Shown here piece by piece: positions 9,220 to 17,659 of a stretch of 64,000 nucleotides of DNA. A program made the translations under genes and the position numbers. The DNA is from Luteibacter aegosomatissinici (GTDB lineage Bacteria > Pseudomonadota > Gammaproteobacteria > Xanthomonadales > Rhodanobacteraceae), in NCBI RefSeq assembly GCF_023078495.1, contig NZ_CP095742.1, positions 2,108,001 through 2,172,000 on the forward strand, given 5' to 3'. The stretch's first letter is position 1, and each line of letters begins with the position of its first letter. The notes under the pieces are model-generated. The model was not told the DNA's origin, ran no database searches, and saw only the letters and a program-made list of their open reading frames with translations.

Positions 9220-10341
9220 CTAGCCAGGCAGCAGGGCCGAAAGCCGGTCGAACAGCACGGCCTTGCGCCAGCCTTCCAAGGCCTCGGGCCAGTCGCCGCC
9301 GGTCATCACGTACTCCTCCATGGTGCGGCGGGAGCAGAGCAGGCCGGGTGGGATGTCGAGGTGGCTGGCCAGGGTATCGACGGCGCTGCGCATCTCGTTG
9401 ATGGCGCGCTTGGCTTCGCCGGCCGGGTGGCCGACGACCGAGGCCGTGGCTTCCACTTCATCGGGTTCCACGGGGCGGCGTACCAGCTCGAAGAGCTCTT
9501 CGCGCTGGGCGGATCGCAAGGCACGCGTGCCACGGGTCAGTTCTTCAAGCTTGACGATGTCGTTGGGAATGCTGCCGGCCAGGTCCAGCGCGTGCGCGTC
9601 TTCGAGCAACCACGAACGCGGTTTGTCGAGGGCGCGTGCCGTGGTTTCACGCCAGCGCAGGATGCGGCGGAGCAGGGCCTGGCGTTCGCGCGGCCAATCC
9701 GCTGCAGGCTTGAAGCCGCGCTGCGGTTGCGGATCGCCCTCGCGCTGGCTGGCGCGGCGCTTCATCCGTGCACAGTCTTCCGCGTGCCATGCCGAGCGGC
9801 CGCGTTCTTCCAGCCGCTCGCTCAGGATGGCGTGCACCGGGTGCAGGTGCACCACATCAAGCGTGGCGTACAGTTTTTGTGACTCGGTGAGCGGCCGCTG
9901 CAGCCAGTCGCTGCGCGTCTCGCCCTTGTCCAGTTCAGCGCCGACCAGGTCGGCGACGAGGGCGCGATAGCTGATGCCCAGGCCCATGCCGACAAACGCG
10001 GCGGCGATCTGGGTATCGAACAGCGTATGCGGGCCGTCGGGGAGGAACGGTGACATTGCCTCCAGGTCCTCGCCGGCGCTGTGCATCACCGTGACTACAG
10101 GCTGTTCTGCAAACACCGGGCGCAACGTTTCCCCGAGCGGGAAGGCGAGGGGATCGATCAGGGCGTAACGGCCTTCATGCGCGAGCTGCAACAAGGCGAG
10201 CTGCGGATAGAACGTGTTCCGGCGCATGAATTCGGTATCGAGTCCAACGACCGCGCCCGCGCCGACCGGCGCCAGCCAGGCGGCCAGTTCGTCACGGTGT
10301 TCGATCCATGGGGCGGCGGGAGCGAGTTCGCTCGATGACAT
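9220..10341 (-). CDS. rnd: Ribonuclease D
   Basis: 373-residue 3'-5' exoribonuclease for tRNA and small-RNA 3' maturation. The DEDDy exonuclease motifs are present: GLDTEF (Asp, Glu), HSAGEDLEAM, FDTQIAAAF, and YATLDVVHL with Tyr and the final Asp. HRDC-type helical domains follow (for example LPRERQALLRRILRWRE-type and IPPGLLCSRR segments). Start ATG 10339-10341 has AAGGA seven bases upstream; 18 more in-frame residues before it lie outside the fold. It is a single gene, next to tRNA-Ala and convergent with nothing. Confidence 0.93.
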   Translation of the reverse strand: MSSSELAPAAPWIEHRDELAAWLAPVGAGAVVGLDTEFMRRNTFYPQLALLQLAHEGRYALIDPLAFPLGETLRPVFAEQPVVTVMHSAGEDLEAMSPFLPDGPHTLFDTQIAAAFVGMGLGISYRALVADLVGAELDKGETRSDWLQRPLTESQKLYATLDVVHLHPVHAILSERLEERGRSAWHAEDCARMKRRASQREGDPQPQRGFKPAADWPRERQALLRRILRWRETTARALDKPRSWLLEDAHALDLAGSIPNDIVKLEELTRGTRALRSAQREELFELVRRPVEPDEVEATASVVGHPAGEAKRAINEMRSAVDTLASHLDIPPGLLCSRRTMEEYVMTGGDWPEALEGWRKAVLFDRLSALLPG

Positions 10342-10447
10342 GAGGCGTCCTTGTAGATAAACGGGACCGTGCGCGCGTGTTGCCCTGCAGCGCACGATTC
10401 CCTAAGGTGGCACCGCACGATAGCAGGCCCACGCGGAACCGCCCACC

Positions 10448-12403
10448 ATGCCCAACACCGAGACCGTCCGCCGACAGCGCGCCATTGGCGGTGCGATGGG
10501 TGTGGCCGTGCTCGGCTTCGCGTTGTTCTACCATTTCTTTCCGCAGCTTTTGCACGTAGAGCCGGGCCAGCCATCGGCGCGAACACCGGTGCGCAGCCAG
10601 CCCGGCACCATGGGTTTCGACCAGCGGCCGCAAGCCGCGCCGGCGGCCGTGGCATCGGAAGTGGATGCGGGCCCGCCGCTCGTACTGGCGCCCGCCGCCG
10701 TCATCGCCGCGCGCCGGCGCGAGAAAACGAACGACGTACAGCTGCCACCGCAGGCCACGCCGGATTCGCCTGAACTCACCGCGCTGCTGGATCGTGCTGA
10801 CAAGGCGCTGGCCGCTGACCGCCTGGTGGGCGGCAAGGATAGTGCCGCCGCACTTTATGCGAGCGCGCTAAAGGAGAAGACCGATAGCGCGCGTGCGTTA
10901 TCGGGCATGGATGAGATCCGTGCCCGCCTTGCCGCGGAGATCGAGCAGGACATCGCCCTGGGTGATGCCGATGCCGCGCGAGATGCGCTGAGCGCCCTGA
11001 AGTCCCTGCCCAACAGTGCGAAGGATAGCCAGCCGCTGGTTCAGCAGCTGGCTGTGCTGGACAAGGTGCGCCCGCTGCTGACGACGGCCGCGACCCAGCT
11101 CCAGGCGGGCCATGCGAACCAGCCCCGTGGCGATAGTGCGCTGGATACGTATCGCCAGGTGCTCCAGCTCGATCCGCAGAACGCGGTGGCGATCCAGGGC
11201 ATCAGCCAGGTCCAGCATGTCGTACTCGACCAGGCGCTCGCGGCGGTCGCGCAAAGCGATTTCGCCGCCGCGGATAACGCGCTCGCCGAAGCGGCGGCCA
11301 TCGAACCGGGGTCCCAGGCCTTGCAGGACACGCGCGGCCGCATCGAGGGCATGCGTCGGCAGAATGGTGCGGCGATGCTGGCCCAGGCGCGCTCCGCGCT
11401 GGATGGCGGTAATGTCGAGCTGGCTCAGCAACTGGCGGCCAAGGCGCAGCAGATCAGCCCCGACCTTGCGGGCATCGACGATTTCAACGAACGGGTGACC
11501 AACGCCAAACTCTACGCGAGCTACAAGCCGGGCCAGGTGTTTGCCGACCGCTTCGTCGATTCCACCGGTCAAGCCCCGCCCATGGTCGTGGTGCCGACAG
11601 GCAAGTTCACGATGGGCTCGCCCGATGGCGAGGCCGGCCACGATGCGAACGAGGCGCCGGCGCACGAAGTCGACATGGATAAAGGCGTTGCCCTTTCGCG
11701 CAGTGCTATCACGATCGGGCAGTTCCGCGATTTCGTGCGGGCGACCGGTTACGTGCCGCAATCGCAGTCACTTGGTGGCAGCAGTGTCTACGACGAGCAA
11801 AGCGGGGGCCTTCGCGACGACGCCTCGGCCACCTGGCAGGATGATTACGCGGGCAAGCCGGGCCAGGATCGGCTCCCCGTGATCAATATTTCCTGGAACG
11901 ATGCCAAGGCCTATGCCGACTGGCTCTCGCAACGCACCGGCAAGAAGTACAGGCTGCCCAGCGAAGCCGAGTTTGAGTACGCCCTGCGCGCCGGCAGCAC
12001 GACCCGCTACTGGTGGGGCGATGGCACACCGTCATCGCACGTGGAGAACCTGACCGGCGGCAATGATCGTTCGGGTTCCGGGCGCCGCTGGAGCAACGCT
12101 TTCAGTACCTACAAGGACGGCTACTGGGGGCCGGCGCCGGTCATGAGTTTCACGCCAAACCCGTTCGGCCTGTACGACATGGGCGGCAACGTATCGGAGT
12201 GGGTGGCGGACTGCTGGCACGACAATTACATACGCGCGCCGCGCACCGGCGAGGCCTGGGTGAACCCTGGCTGCAGCCGCCGGGTGATACGCGGCGGCTC
12301 GTGGGGCAGCGCACCGGATATGGTGCGCTCGGCCTACCGGCAGGGCGCGGCCGCCGATGTTCGCAGTGCGCGCGTGGGCTTCCGTGTGGCACGTGAGCTC
12401 TGA
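10448..12403 (+). CDS. TPR and formylglycine-generating-enzyme-like (SUMF1/FGE-sulfatase) domain protein
   Basis: 651 residues. An N-terminal membrane anchor (about 13-30, GGAMGVAVLGFALFYHFF) is followed by a Pro/Ala linker, about 300 residues of TPR-like helices, then a C-terminal FGE-sulfatase domain from about residue 375 (GKFTMGSPDGEAGHDANEAP, ISWNDAKAYADWLS, RLPSEAEFEYALRAGS, GNVSEWVADCW, RVIRGGSWGS). Family members include true formylglycine generators, EgtB-like enzymes and non-catalytic sensors. Cys residues occur in VADCWHDN and PGCSRRV, but the FGE active-site pair cannot be assigned. The domain probably faces the periplasm. The gene stands alone, divergent from rnd. Confidence 0.82.
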   Translation: MPNTETVRRQRAIGGAMGVAVLGFALFYHFFPQLLHVEPGQPSARTPVRSQPGTMGFDQRPQAAPAAVASEVDAGPPLVLAPAAVIAARRREKTNDVQLPPQATPDSPELTALLDRADKALAADRLVGGKDSAAALYASALKEKTDSARALSGMDEIRARLAAEIEQDIALGDADAARDALSALKSLPNSAKDSQPLVQQLAVLDKVRPLLTTAATQLQAGHANQPRGDSALDTYRQVLQLDPQNAVAIQGISQVQHVVLDQALAAVAQSDFAAADNALAEAAAIEPGSQALQDTRGRIEGMRRQNGAAMLAQARSALDGGNVELAQQLAAKAQQISPDLAGIDDFNERVTNAKLYASYKPGQVFADRFVDSTGQAPPMVVVPTGKFTMGSPDGEAGHDANEAPAHEVDMDKGVALSRSAITIGQFRDFVRATGYVPQSQSLGGSSVYDEQSGGLRDDASATWQDDYAGKPGQDRLPVINISWNDAKAYADWLSQRTGKKYRLPSEAEFEYALRAGSTTRYWWGDGTPSSHVENLTGGNDRSGSGRRWSNAFSTYKDGYWGPAPVMSFTPNPFGLYDMGGNVSEWVADCWHDNYIRAPRTGEAWVNPGCSRRVIRGGSWGSAPDMVRSAYRQGAAADVRSARVGFRVAREL

Positions 12404-12507
12404 TCCGAACCCACTTATGCCGAATTGACAGGCATCGCCTATTGACGGCGGTGGGTCGCCGTGCCGATGCTTGCCACGTTCATCAAACCCGGAAGAGGCG
12501 AAGCACC

Positions 12508-12852
12508 GTGGCGACTTCGATCATCGTGGGCTACCGTCCGTTTCCCGGCCGCACCGACCTTGTGATCTCCATCCTGCTGGAGATCTACGAAGCCATGCAG
12601 CGCGCCGGCCTGATTACCGCTCGCCGGCCGTGGATCATGCGAAGTGAGGACGGCAACGTGGTTGCCGCCTTCGAGATGACCAACGAGTATTCCTACGCCG
12701 CCTCCGAAAAGATCCGCGAGGTCGCCGCGCTCCGGGCCCGCCTTATGGGTGTTGCCGAGCGCGTGCCACTGGGCAATATCCGCGAGGCCTCGAACCCGTA
12801 TGCCGAGTTCGAGACGACGACGGGATACCCGGCGACCGCTGCAGCCCGGTGA
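12508..12852 (+). CDS. Conserved hypothetical protein, 114 residues
   Basis: Not recognised. I start at GTG 12508-12510 because GGAAGAGG lies just upstream and the sequence from MATSIIVGYRPFPGR onward looks folded; the 22 codons before it look non-coding. The protein has no signal or membrane segment and is mixed alpha/beta, with an ILLEIYEAMQRAGLIT helix and a FEMTNEYSYAASEKIREVAALRARL segment resembling small ferredoxin-fold (Dabb-like) proteins. That resemblance is weak. It ends just before the convergent hicB. Confidence 0.6.
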   Translation: MATSIIVGYRPFPGRTDLVISILLEIYEAMQRAGLITARRPWIMRSEDGNVVAAFEMTNEYSYAASEKIREVAALRARLMGVAERVPLGNIREASNPYAEFETTTGYPATAAAR

Positions 12853-12855
12853 CCG

Positions 12856-13194
12856 TTAAACGACCAGCAGCTCGCGCTCCATGGCGTGCTGCACAAACTG
12901 GTTCAGGCTGATGCCCCGCGCCGCGGCGGCCTCGGTGGAGCGGAGGTGCAGCTCAGCGGTAACGCGCGCCTGGAACTTGCCGGAAAACGTACGCACTGCG
13001 GGAATGCCGGCTTCCCGGCAGGCCTCCATGAAGACCCGCAGCGAGATAACGCCCTCGCGACGAAGGCCTTCCACATCCGGGGCGTAAAAATCGGCCCCGC
13101 CATTAAGGCCGACGAACTCGCCACGGAACATGTCGATCTCGGGGTCGTACTGTACGACGGCACGGTGGCCGTCGATGACCATTATGTTGTTCAT
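12856..13194 (-). CDS. hicB: HicB family antitoxin
   Basis: 112 residues: an N-terminal HicB fold (VVQYDPEIDMFRGEFVGLNG, then VEGLRREGVISLRVFMEACRE), then a C-terminal ribbon-helix-helix (ARVTAELHLRSTEAAAARGI and SLNQFVQHAMERELL) that would bind the operator. Start ATG 13192-13194 overlaps the hicA stop (ATGA), giving toxin-first order and coupled translation. It neutralises HicA and represses the pair. Confidence 0.88.
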   Translation of the reverse strand: MNNIMVIDGHRAVVQYDPEIDMFRGEFVGLNGGADFYAPDVEGLRREGVISLRVFMEACREAGIPAVRTFSGKFQARVTAELHLRSTEAAAARGISLNQFVQHAMERELLVV

Positions 13195-13445
13195 GCGATC
13201 ACTCCATTGCGATAGAGCCATTTACGAATGTCCGCCACAGCGCCCTTGTCGGTGTCCGGACTGGGGTGCGGCCTGTGGAAGACCCTTACTTCGCCAAAAA
13301 GGAGCACGGTGATGCGGGACCCTTCCGCCTCCCTGAGGGAGGCCCCCAGATGGCGGAGAAGAGCCACGATATCGGCCCATTTGACGTTGCCCGACGTGGG
13401 GCGGGTTGCGATGAGATCGAGGGTGCGTTGGTGGCGGGATGTCAT
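13191..13445 (-). CDS. hicA: HicA family mRNA interferase toxin
   Basis: 84 residues. HicA toxins have a dsRNA-binding-like fold and cut mRNA independently of ribosomes. Visible are the N-terminal helix, the conserved Gly/Ser-Arg strand (EGSRITVLLFG) and a VFHRPHPSPD segment with the expected His, followed by a C-terminal helix (VADIRKWLYRNGVI). The start is ATG 13443-13445; ten upstream codons overlap the operator and are excluded. It is the first gene of the hicAB operon. Confidence 0.88.
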   Translation of the reverse strand: MTSRHQRTLDLIATRPTSGNVKWADIVALLRHLGASLREAEGSRITVLLFGEVRVFHRPHPSPDTDKGAVADIRKWLYRNGVIA

Positions 13446-13449
13446 GGAA

Positions 13450-13470
13450 TGGTACCAGAAAGTAGTACCA
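13450..13470. promoter_or_regulatory. Probable HicB operator upstream of hicA
   Basis: Perfect inverted repeat TGGTAC (13450-13455) / GTACCA (13465-13470) with a nine-base spacer, five bases upstream of the hicA ATG. Position and symmetry suit a ribbon-helix-helix repressor dimer; the binding itself is inferred. Confidence 0.6.
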
Positions 13471-13592
13471 AGCAAAGCTACCGATGCGACATGCCCGGCG
13501 GGAGCGGCGCGAACCGACTACGGTTGTAGCTGAATGTGCCCACCGTGGCTCGGTTGGGCGTATGCTTGACCTTTCGTTCCAGAATGGCCGCC

Positions 13593-14189
13593 ATGGCACG
13601 TCCACGCGAGTTCGACCGGGATACCGCGCTTCAGCGGGCGATTGAGACATTTGCCCAGCACGGATACGAGGGCACATCGACGCCCATGTTGCTGGATGCC
13701 ATGAAGATCGGAAGGCAGAGCCTTTACGACACGTTCGGCGATAAGCGCGCGCTGTACATCGAAGCCTTGCGGACGTATTCGGAAGAGAGCATCGGCGGTA
13801 CGCTGGCCGCCATGTTCGCCCACGCGAATGTGCTCGATGGAATCGAAGGCGCATTACTTGCCTTCGCAGAAACCGCCACCACGCCGGGCGGGACGGCATG
13901 CCTCGGTATTCATGCCGTCGCGGAATTCGGTACCACGGCACCCGATGTCTGTGAGGTCACCGCCGCTGTCGGTGAGCGCACGCTGCTGGCGTTCGAAAGC
14001 CGGTTGCGCGATGGCATCGGCCGCGGCGAGATCGCCGCCTCCCTTGACCCGCCAGCGGGTGCGCACTTTCTCCTGGCGACCCTTTCCGGCCTGAAGATCG
14101 CCGCCCGCGGCGGCGCGCCCAACAGTGTGCTCAGGCAGATTATCGCGGTGGCGCTACGCTCGTTCTCACCGGTCAATATAGTTGACTGA
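13593..14189 (+). CDS. TetR family transcriptional regulator
   Basis: 198 residues with a classic N-terminal TetR HTH (FDRDTALQRAIETFAQHGYE, then GTSTPMLLDAMKIGRQSLYDTFGDK) and a C-terminal TetR_C-type ligand domain. ATG 13593 is preferred; an ATG three codons upstream (13584) is also possible. The gene is followed by a terminator, then by an SDR gene on the same strand. TGATCGATCA palindromes lie right after its stop and before the SDR start, so it probably represses the downstream SDR gene. Confidence 0.87.
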   Translation: MARPREFDRDTALQRAIETFAQHGYEGTSTPMLLDAMKIGRQSLYDTFGDKRALYIEALRTYSEESIGGTLAAMFAHANVLDGIEGALLAFAETATTPGGTACLGIHAVAEFGTTAPDVCEVTAAVGERTLLAFESRLRDGIGRGEIAASLDPPAGAHFLLATLSGLKIAARGGAPNSVLRQIIAVALRSFSPVNIVD

Positions 14190-14197
14190 TCGATCAA
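14182..14197. promoter_or_regulatory. Candidate TetR operator, site 1
   Basis: The sequence contains the perfect palindrome TGATCGATCA (14187-14196), overlapping the tetR stop. The same core recurs at 14266-14277, both upstream of the SDR gene. Confidence 0.5.
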
Positions 14198-14227
14198 TAA
14201 AGGCGTAGCCTCACCTATGGTGCGAGG

Positions 14228-14254
14228 AAGGCAGGGCTAGCCCTGCCTTCTTTT
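14228..14254 (+). terminator. Rho-independent terminator of tetR
   Basis: The palindrome AAGGCAGGGC / GCCCTGCCTT (14228-14249) is followed by CTTTT. It separates tetR from the SDR gene, so the SDR gene needs its own promoter between here and 14296. Confidence 0.75.
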
Positions 14255-14265
14255 ACGGCCATTAT

Positions 14266-14277
14266 TTGATCGATCAA
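14266..14277. promoter_or_regulatory. Candidate TetR operator, site 2, upstream of the SDR gene
   Basis: Perfect 12-base palindrome TTGATCGATCAA, 18 bases before the SDR start codon and sharing its core with site 1. Its place in the SDR promoter suggests repression by the adjacent TetR protein. Confidence 0.6.
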
Positions 14278-14295
14278 TCCATAATTAGGTGATGT

Positions 14296-15036
14296 ATGAG
14301 CCAGCGAGCGTTGGAAGGAAAGGTGGCGTTTGTGACCGGTGGGTCGCGTGGTATCGGAGCGGCCGTGGTGCGGCGCCTGGTGGGCGAGGGCGCTGATGTG
14401 ACCTTCAGTTACGCAAGCTCGGCGCAGGCCGCGAATGCGCTCGTCGCCGAACTCGCTGGGGCTGGCGGCCGGGTCACCGCTGTCCAGGTCGATAGCGCGG
14501 ATGCCGTGGCACTTGGCGCAGCGATTGGCGAAACCGCAGGTCATGCCGGCCGCCTCGACGTCCTCGTGAACAATGCCGGTGTGCTTGAGCGCGGTAGCGT
14601 CGAGACGCTGGGCATGGATGCATTCGATCGCGTATTTGCGGTCAATGTGCGCGCGGTCTACGCCGGTGTGCAGGCCGCACAGCGGCATATGGGCGAGGGC
14701 GCCAGCATCATCACCGTGGGCAGTATCGTCGCGGATCGCTCGGGTTTTCCTGGTGCGTCGGTTTACAGCGCGTCCAAGGGGGCAGTCCAGGCGATGACGC
14801 GCGGTTTTGCGCGGGACCTGGGCCCGCGTGGCATCACCGTCAACAACGTGCAGCCGGGCCCGACCGAGACGGACATGAATGCACCGGAGTACCACGACAT
14901 GCTGTCGTCGCTGATCGCGCTTGGCCGTATCGGCAAGCCCGGCGAAGTGGCTGCGTTCGTCGCGTGGCTGGCGGGCCCGGATGCTCGGTTCATCACCGGT
15001 GCCAGCCTGACGATCGATGGCGGTTACCTGGCGTGA
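14296..15036 (+). CDS. Short-chain dehydrogenase/reductase
   Basis: 246-residue classical SDR (FabG-like). The NAD(P)-binding motif TGGSRGIGAA is at about residues 14-23, NNAG at 92-95, the catalytic Ser in GSIVADRSG, and the YSASK Tyr/Lys pair follows. The C-terminus ends ITGASLTIDGGYLA. The substrate is unknown. The upstream TetR gene and two palindromic operators suggest an inducible detoxification enzyme. Confidence 0.88.
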   Translation: MSQRALEGKVAFVTGGSRGIGAAVVRRLVGEGADVTFSYASSAQAANALVAELAGAGGRVTAVQVDSADAVALGAAIGETAGHAGRLDVLVNNAGVLERGSVETLGMDAFDRVFAVNVRAVYAGVQAAQRHMGEGASIITVGSIVADRSGFPGASVYSASKGAVQAMTRGFARDLGPRGITVNNVQPGPTETDMNAPEYHDMLSSLIALGRIGKPGEVAAFVAWLAGPDARFITGASLTIDGGYLA

Positions 15037-15045
15037 GGCAGGGGC

Positions 15046-16362
15046 CTAAAGGTGCCCGTACACGCTTTCCAGCTGCGTGACCGCGGCGTTGACCCGTTCA
15101 ATGCCCGTAGACTGAACCTGGGCGCTCTCCCCGATCGCACTCGTCACCTCGGTGACGTGATCGACAGCGCCCAGGATCTCCTGCATGACCAGGCCGGCAC
15201 TGCCCACCAGCTCGGCGCCTTCATCCACGCGATCGCGGGCGTTACCGATGAGCGCATGGATCTGCTTCGACGCGTTGCCGCTGCGTTGCGCGAGCTGGCG
15301 CACCTCGTCGGCCACGACGGCGAAGCCCTTGCCACTCTCGCCGGCGTGCGCGGCCTCGATGGCCGCGTTGAGCGAAAGCAGGTTGGTCTGGAACGCGATG
15401 GTGTCGATCATCTCCAGGATATCTTCGACGGAGCGCGTGCTGTCCTGGATGGCGCCCATGGTGCGCACCACATCCGCCACCACGCCGCCGCCGCGTTGGG
15501 CCGCGGCGCGCGCGCCACCGGCCAGGGCTTCGGCACGGCCGGCCTTTTCCGCGTTATCGAGCACGGCGTGGGACAGCGACACCACCTCGCGCTGCAGTGT
15601 CTGTGCCGCCATGGTCTGTGCCGTGATATCGGTGGCGTACTTCACCACCCGTACCGGCTTGCCATGGGCATCGAGGATGGGGTTGTAGGTCGCCTGGATC
15701 CATACGATGCGGCCGCCACGGCCGAAACGTCGGTACAGCGCGCTGGTGTGGCGGCCTTCGCGCAACCCGTTCCAGAAGGCGATGTAGGCGTCAGAGTCCG
15801 CCTCGGTGGGGTCGACGAACATGCGGTGATGGCGGCCCACGATCTCGTCGATCGTGTAGCCCATGGCGGCGAGGAAATTGGCGTTCGCGTCCAGGATGGT
15901 GCCGTCCAGGGCGAACTCGATCGTGGCCTGCGCGCGGTCGATGGCCCGCAGGCGGCCGTCCATATCGGCCTCGGCGCGGCGCCGTTCGGTGACATCGGTG
16001 GCGTACTTCACCACGCCGGTCACCCGGCCGAACGCATCCTTGATGGGGTTGTACGAGGACTGCAGCCATACGTCGCCGCCATGCTTGTGCAGGCGGCGGT
16101 AGAGGCCCGAGTCGGGCTTGCCCTGGCGCAGGCCCTCCCAGAATTCGGCGTATGCCGTGGACCCGGCCTCGGCGGGATCCACGAACTGGCGGTGGTGTTT
16201 GCCGATGATCTCGGCCAGGCGGTAGCCCATGGTCTGCAGGAACAGGCCGTTGGCATGGCGCACGGTGCCGTCCGGCCCGAACTCGATAATGGCCTGGACT
16301 TTATCCAGGGCGGCCAGCTTTCCGCGCATGGCTTGCTGTTGCCGTATCCAGCGACCAATCAT
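15046..16362 (-). CDS. Cytoplasmic PAS-PAS chemoreceptor (BdlA/Aer-like)
   Basis: 438 residues without membrane segments. Two tandem PAS domains (about 20-135 and 142-257) each carry the GYxxxEIxGxHHRxFVDPxEA signature and a PAC end ([20 protein letters not shown]). A methyl-accepting signalling module follows with the conserved hairpin tip ([20 protein letters not shown], then [16 protein letters not shown]). The layout and length match BdlA, which controls biofilm dispersal in Pseudomonas, and many flavin-binding Aer-like receptors. The link to the pga locus 7 kb away is only suggestive. The start is ATG 16360-16362. Confidence 0.88.
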   Translation of the reverse strand: MIGRWIRQQQAMRGKLAALDKVQAIIEFGPDGTVRHANGLFLQTMGYRLAEIIGKHHRQFVDPAEAGSTAYAEFWEGLRQGKPDSGLYRRLHKHGGDVWLQSSYNPIKDAFGRVTGVVKYATDVTERRRAEADMDGRLRAIDRAQATIEFALDGTILDANANFLAAMGYTIDEIVGRHHRMFVDPTEADSDAYIAFWNGLREGRHTSALYRRFGRGGRIVWIQATYNPILDAHGKPVRVVKYATDITAQTMAAQTLQREVVSLSHAVLDNAEKAGRAEALAGGARAAAQRGGGVVADVVRTMGAIQDSTRSVEDILEMIDTIAFQTNLLSLNAAIEAAHAGESGKGFAVVADEVRQLAQRSGNASKQIHALIGNARDRVDEGAELVGSAGLVMQEILGAVDHVTEVTSAIGESAQVQSTGIERVNAAVTQLESVYGHL

Positions 16363-16474
16363 CGGTCCGACCCCGCCAAGAGTGTGATGTACGTCACATA
16401 TCGGCGGCCATTTTGCACACTTTAGGCAAAAACGGCGGAAATGGTAAATTCACTATCGCTTCGGTCAAAAACAT

Positions 16475-16506
16475 AAAAAAAGGCCTCCCAGCGGGAGGCC
16501 CTTTGG
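16475..16506. terminator. Terminator beside attL (ancestral tRNA-Leu terminator)
   Basis: Stem AGGCCTCCC / GGGAGGCC flanked by an A7 run on the left. On the minus strand it ends in a T run. After excision of the prophage it would lie directly downstream of tRNA-Leu, so it is probably the original tRNA terminator. Confidence 0.75.
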
Positions 16507-16508
16507 TA

Positions 16509-16528
16509 TTGGTGCGAAAGTGGGACTC
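16509..16528. other. attL of the prophage
   Basis: TTGGTGCGAAAGTGGGACTC copies the 3' end of tRNA-Leu at 34490-34510, with one C missing (TTGGTGC versus TTGGTGCC). The last 14 bases (CGAAAGTGGGACTC) are identical, after which the sequences diverge. Confidence 0.85.
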
Positions 16529-16656
16529 ACAAGCCGTTGGTGGTCAACGGATGTATGGCATTTACATGCCAGTTACTCCCAAAATTACTCACAACACCTG
16601 CTCGCTACCTCGCATTACAATCCGCTCGGGGTGAGGCTAAACCGAGGGGCAGGGTC

Positions 16657-16968
16657 ATGAAGCAGATCATTCTAGCCGGGCTGTGCCTGGCCGTGGTCGG
16701 GTGTGCGACCGGAGAGAAGGTGCGGCGGCTCGATACGGGCATGGATCGGCAGGCCGTGGAGCGCCAGCTGGGGCGCCCGGACGGTTTCAGCGAGCAGGAA
16801 GGCTATCAAGTGCTCACCTACAAGAACCGGCTGATGTCGGGCTGGTCTTGGGATCGAGCCGACTATCAGGTTTTGCTCAAGGATGGCTTAGTGGTCCAGT
16901 ACGGGCCAGGGGAAGTTCGTCATAACCAGCCGAACTCTGGGTTGGTCATTGTGGCACCCGCTCGATGA
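16657..16968 (+). CDS. Small lipoprotein, prophage cargo
   Basis: 103 residues with a lipoprotein signal (LAGLCLAVVGC, Cys 16), then a domain resembling SmpA/BamE-type small lipoproteins (MDRQAVERQLGRPDGF followed by a Tyr-rich strand). The start is ATG 16657, preceded by GGGGCAGGG. The next gene's ATG overlaps its stop. It lies 130 bases inside attL, a common place for cargo genes. Confidence 0.7.
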   Translation: MKQIILAGLCLAVVGCATGEKVRRLDTGMDRQAVERQLGRPDGFSEQEGYQVLTYKNRLMSGWSWDRADYQVLLKDGLVVQYGPGEVRHNQPNSGLVIVAPAR

Positions 16969-17366
16969 TTACCAACATCATGCGGACATCCCTCGTGGTC
17001 GTCCTTGCGACTGCCGTCCTTCCTTCGATCGCCACCGAGTCAAAGAGCGTCCCGGTCGATGAGTTCTACACGTCGTTGAGGCGGGCCATGGACATGGCGG
17101 AGGGGCATCCACCAAAGCCTGACACGATCGCAGATCTAGATATGGCCAGTGCTGTCGGCTACGTCGCCGGAATGTGGGACGGGATGAAGCTTGCTGCCGA
17201 GATGAAGCGCCAGGGAAGCTCATCTTGTATGAGTTCCCCAACGCAGGTTGCAGGCATGATCCGGATTGTGTTGCGGTATATCGATACTCACCCACAGGCG
17301 CATTCTGGCGACCGGTTTTCGGCAGTAGGATCTGCTTACTTCGACGCGTATCCATGCCTCAAGTGA
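16965..17366 (+). CDS. Rap1a/Tai-family-like exported protein
   Basis: 133 residues with a signal peptide (LVVVLATAVLPSIA), then a pattern of the Rap1a/Tai family, known as immunity proteins against type VI amidase effectors: GYVAGMWDGM, a Cys, SPTQVAGMIRIVLRYIDTHPQ and a terminal AYFDAYPC. No amidase toxin lies beside it, so an immunity role is not shown; orphan Rap1a/Tai proteins are common. Its ATG overlaps the upstream lipoprotein stop (ATGA), implying co-translation. Confidence 0.6.
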   Translation: MITNIMRTSLVVVLATAVLPSIATESKSVPVDEFYTSLRRAMDMAEGHPPKPDTIADLDMASAVGYVAGMWDGMKLAAEMKRQGSSSCMSSPTQVAGMIRIVLRYIDTHPQAHSGDRFSAVGSAYFDAYPCLK

Positions 17367-17659
17367 CCCTTCCCCCCGTTCTCACGGAAGCAGAGCTAGC
17401 CGATTACCTCGGTGTGACCAAGCTAACTGTCTACCGCTGGCGGAAGGCGGGGAAGATTGGTTTCTACATGGTCGGCAAGTCGCCTAGGTTCTCAGAGAGC
17501 CACATCGCTGAGTATCTGGCGTCTCAGACTATCCCGGCGGTGGCCCTTGAGCCGAGGCCGACCACGAAGCCTACGCGTAAACGCAACGACGACCATCCCG
17601 GAGCCCTGGCCCAAGCGCATGCCATTCTCTCGTGTGCTCGCAAACGGGATGGCCGTTGA
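17354..17659 (+). CDS. Helix-turn-helix (excisionase/MerR-like) DNA-binding protein
   Basis: 101 residues. The N-terminal HTH_17-type domain reads LTEAELADYLGVTKLTVYRW then RKAGKIGFYMVGKSPRFSES, typical of excisionases and small phage regulators. The C-terminal tail is basic. I start at ATG 17354, which overlaps the end of the preceding gene; a longer frame upstream is read through that gene. It could be the partner of the serine recombinase at 19372 or a regulator. Confidence 0.72.
   Translation: MPQVTLPPVLTEAELADYLGVTKLTVYRWRKAGKIGFYMVGKSPRFSESHIAEYLASQTIPAVALEPRPTTKPTRKRNDDHPGALAQAHAILSCARKRDGR

Noticed and set aside
16657-17366. Treating the lipoprotein and Rap1a/Tai genes as chromosomal
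   Set aside because: They lie inside the att copies, so they belong to the element.
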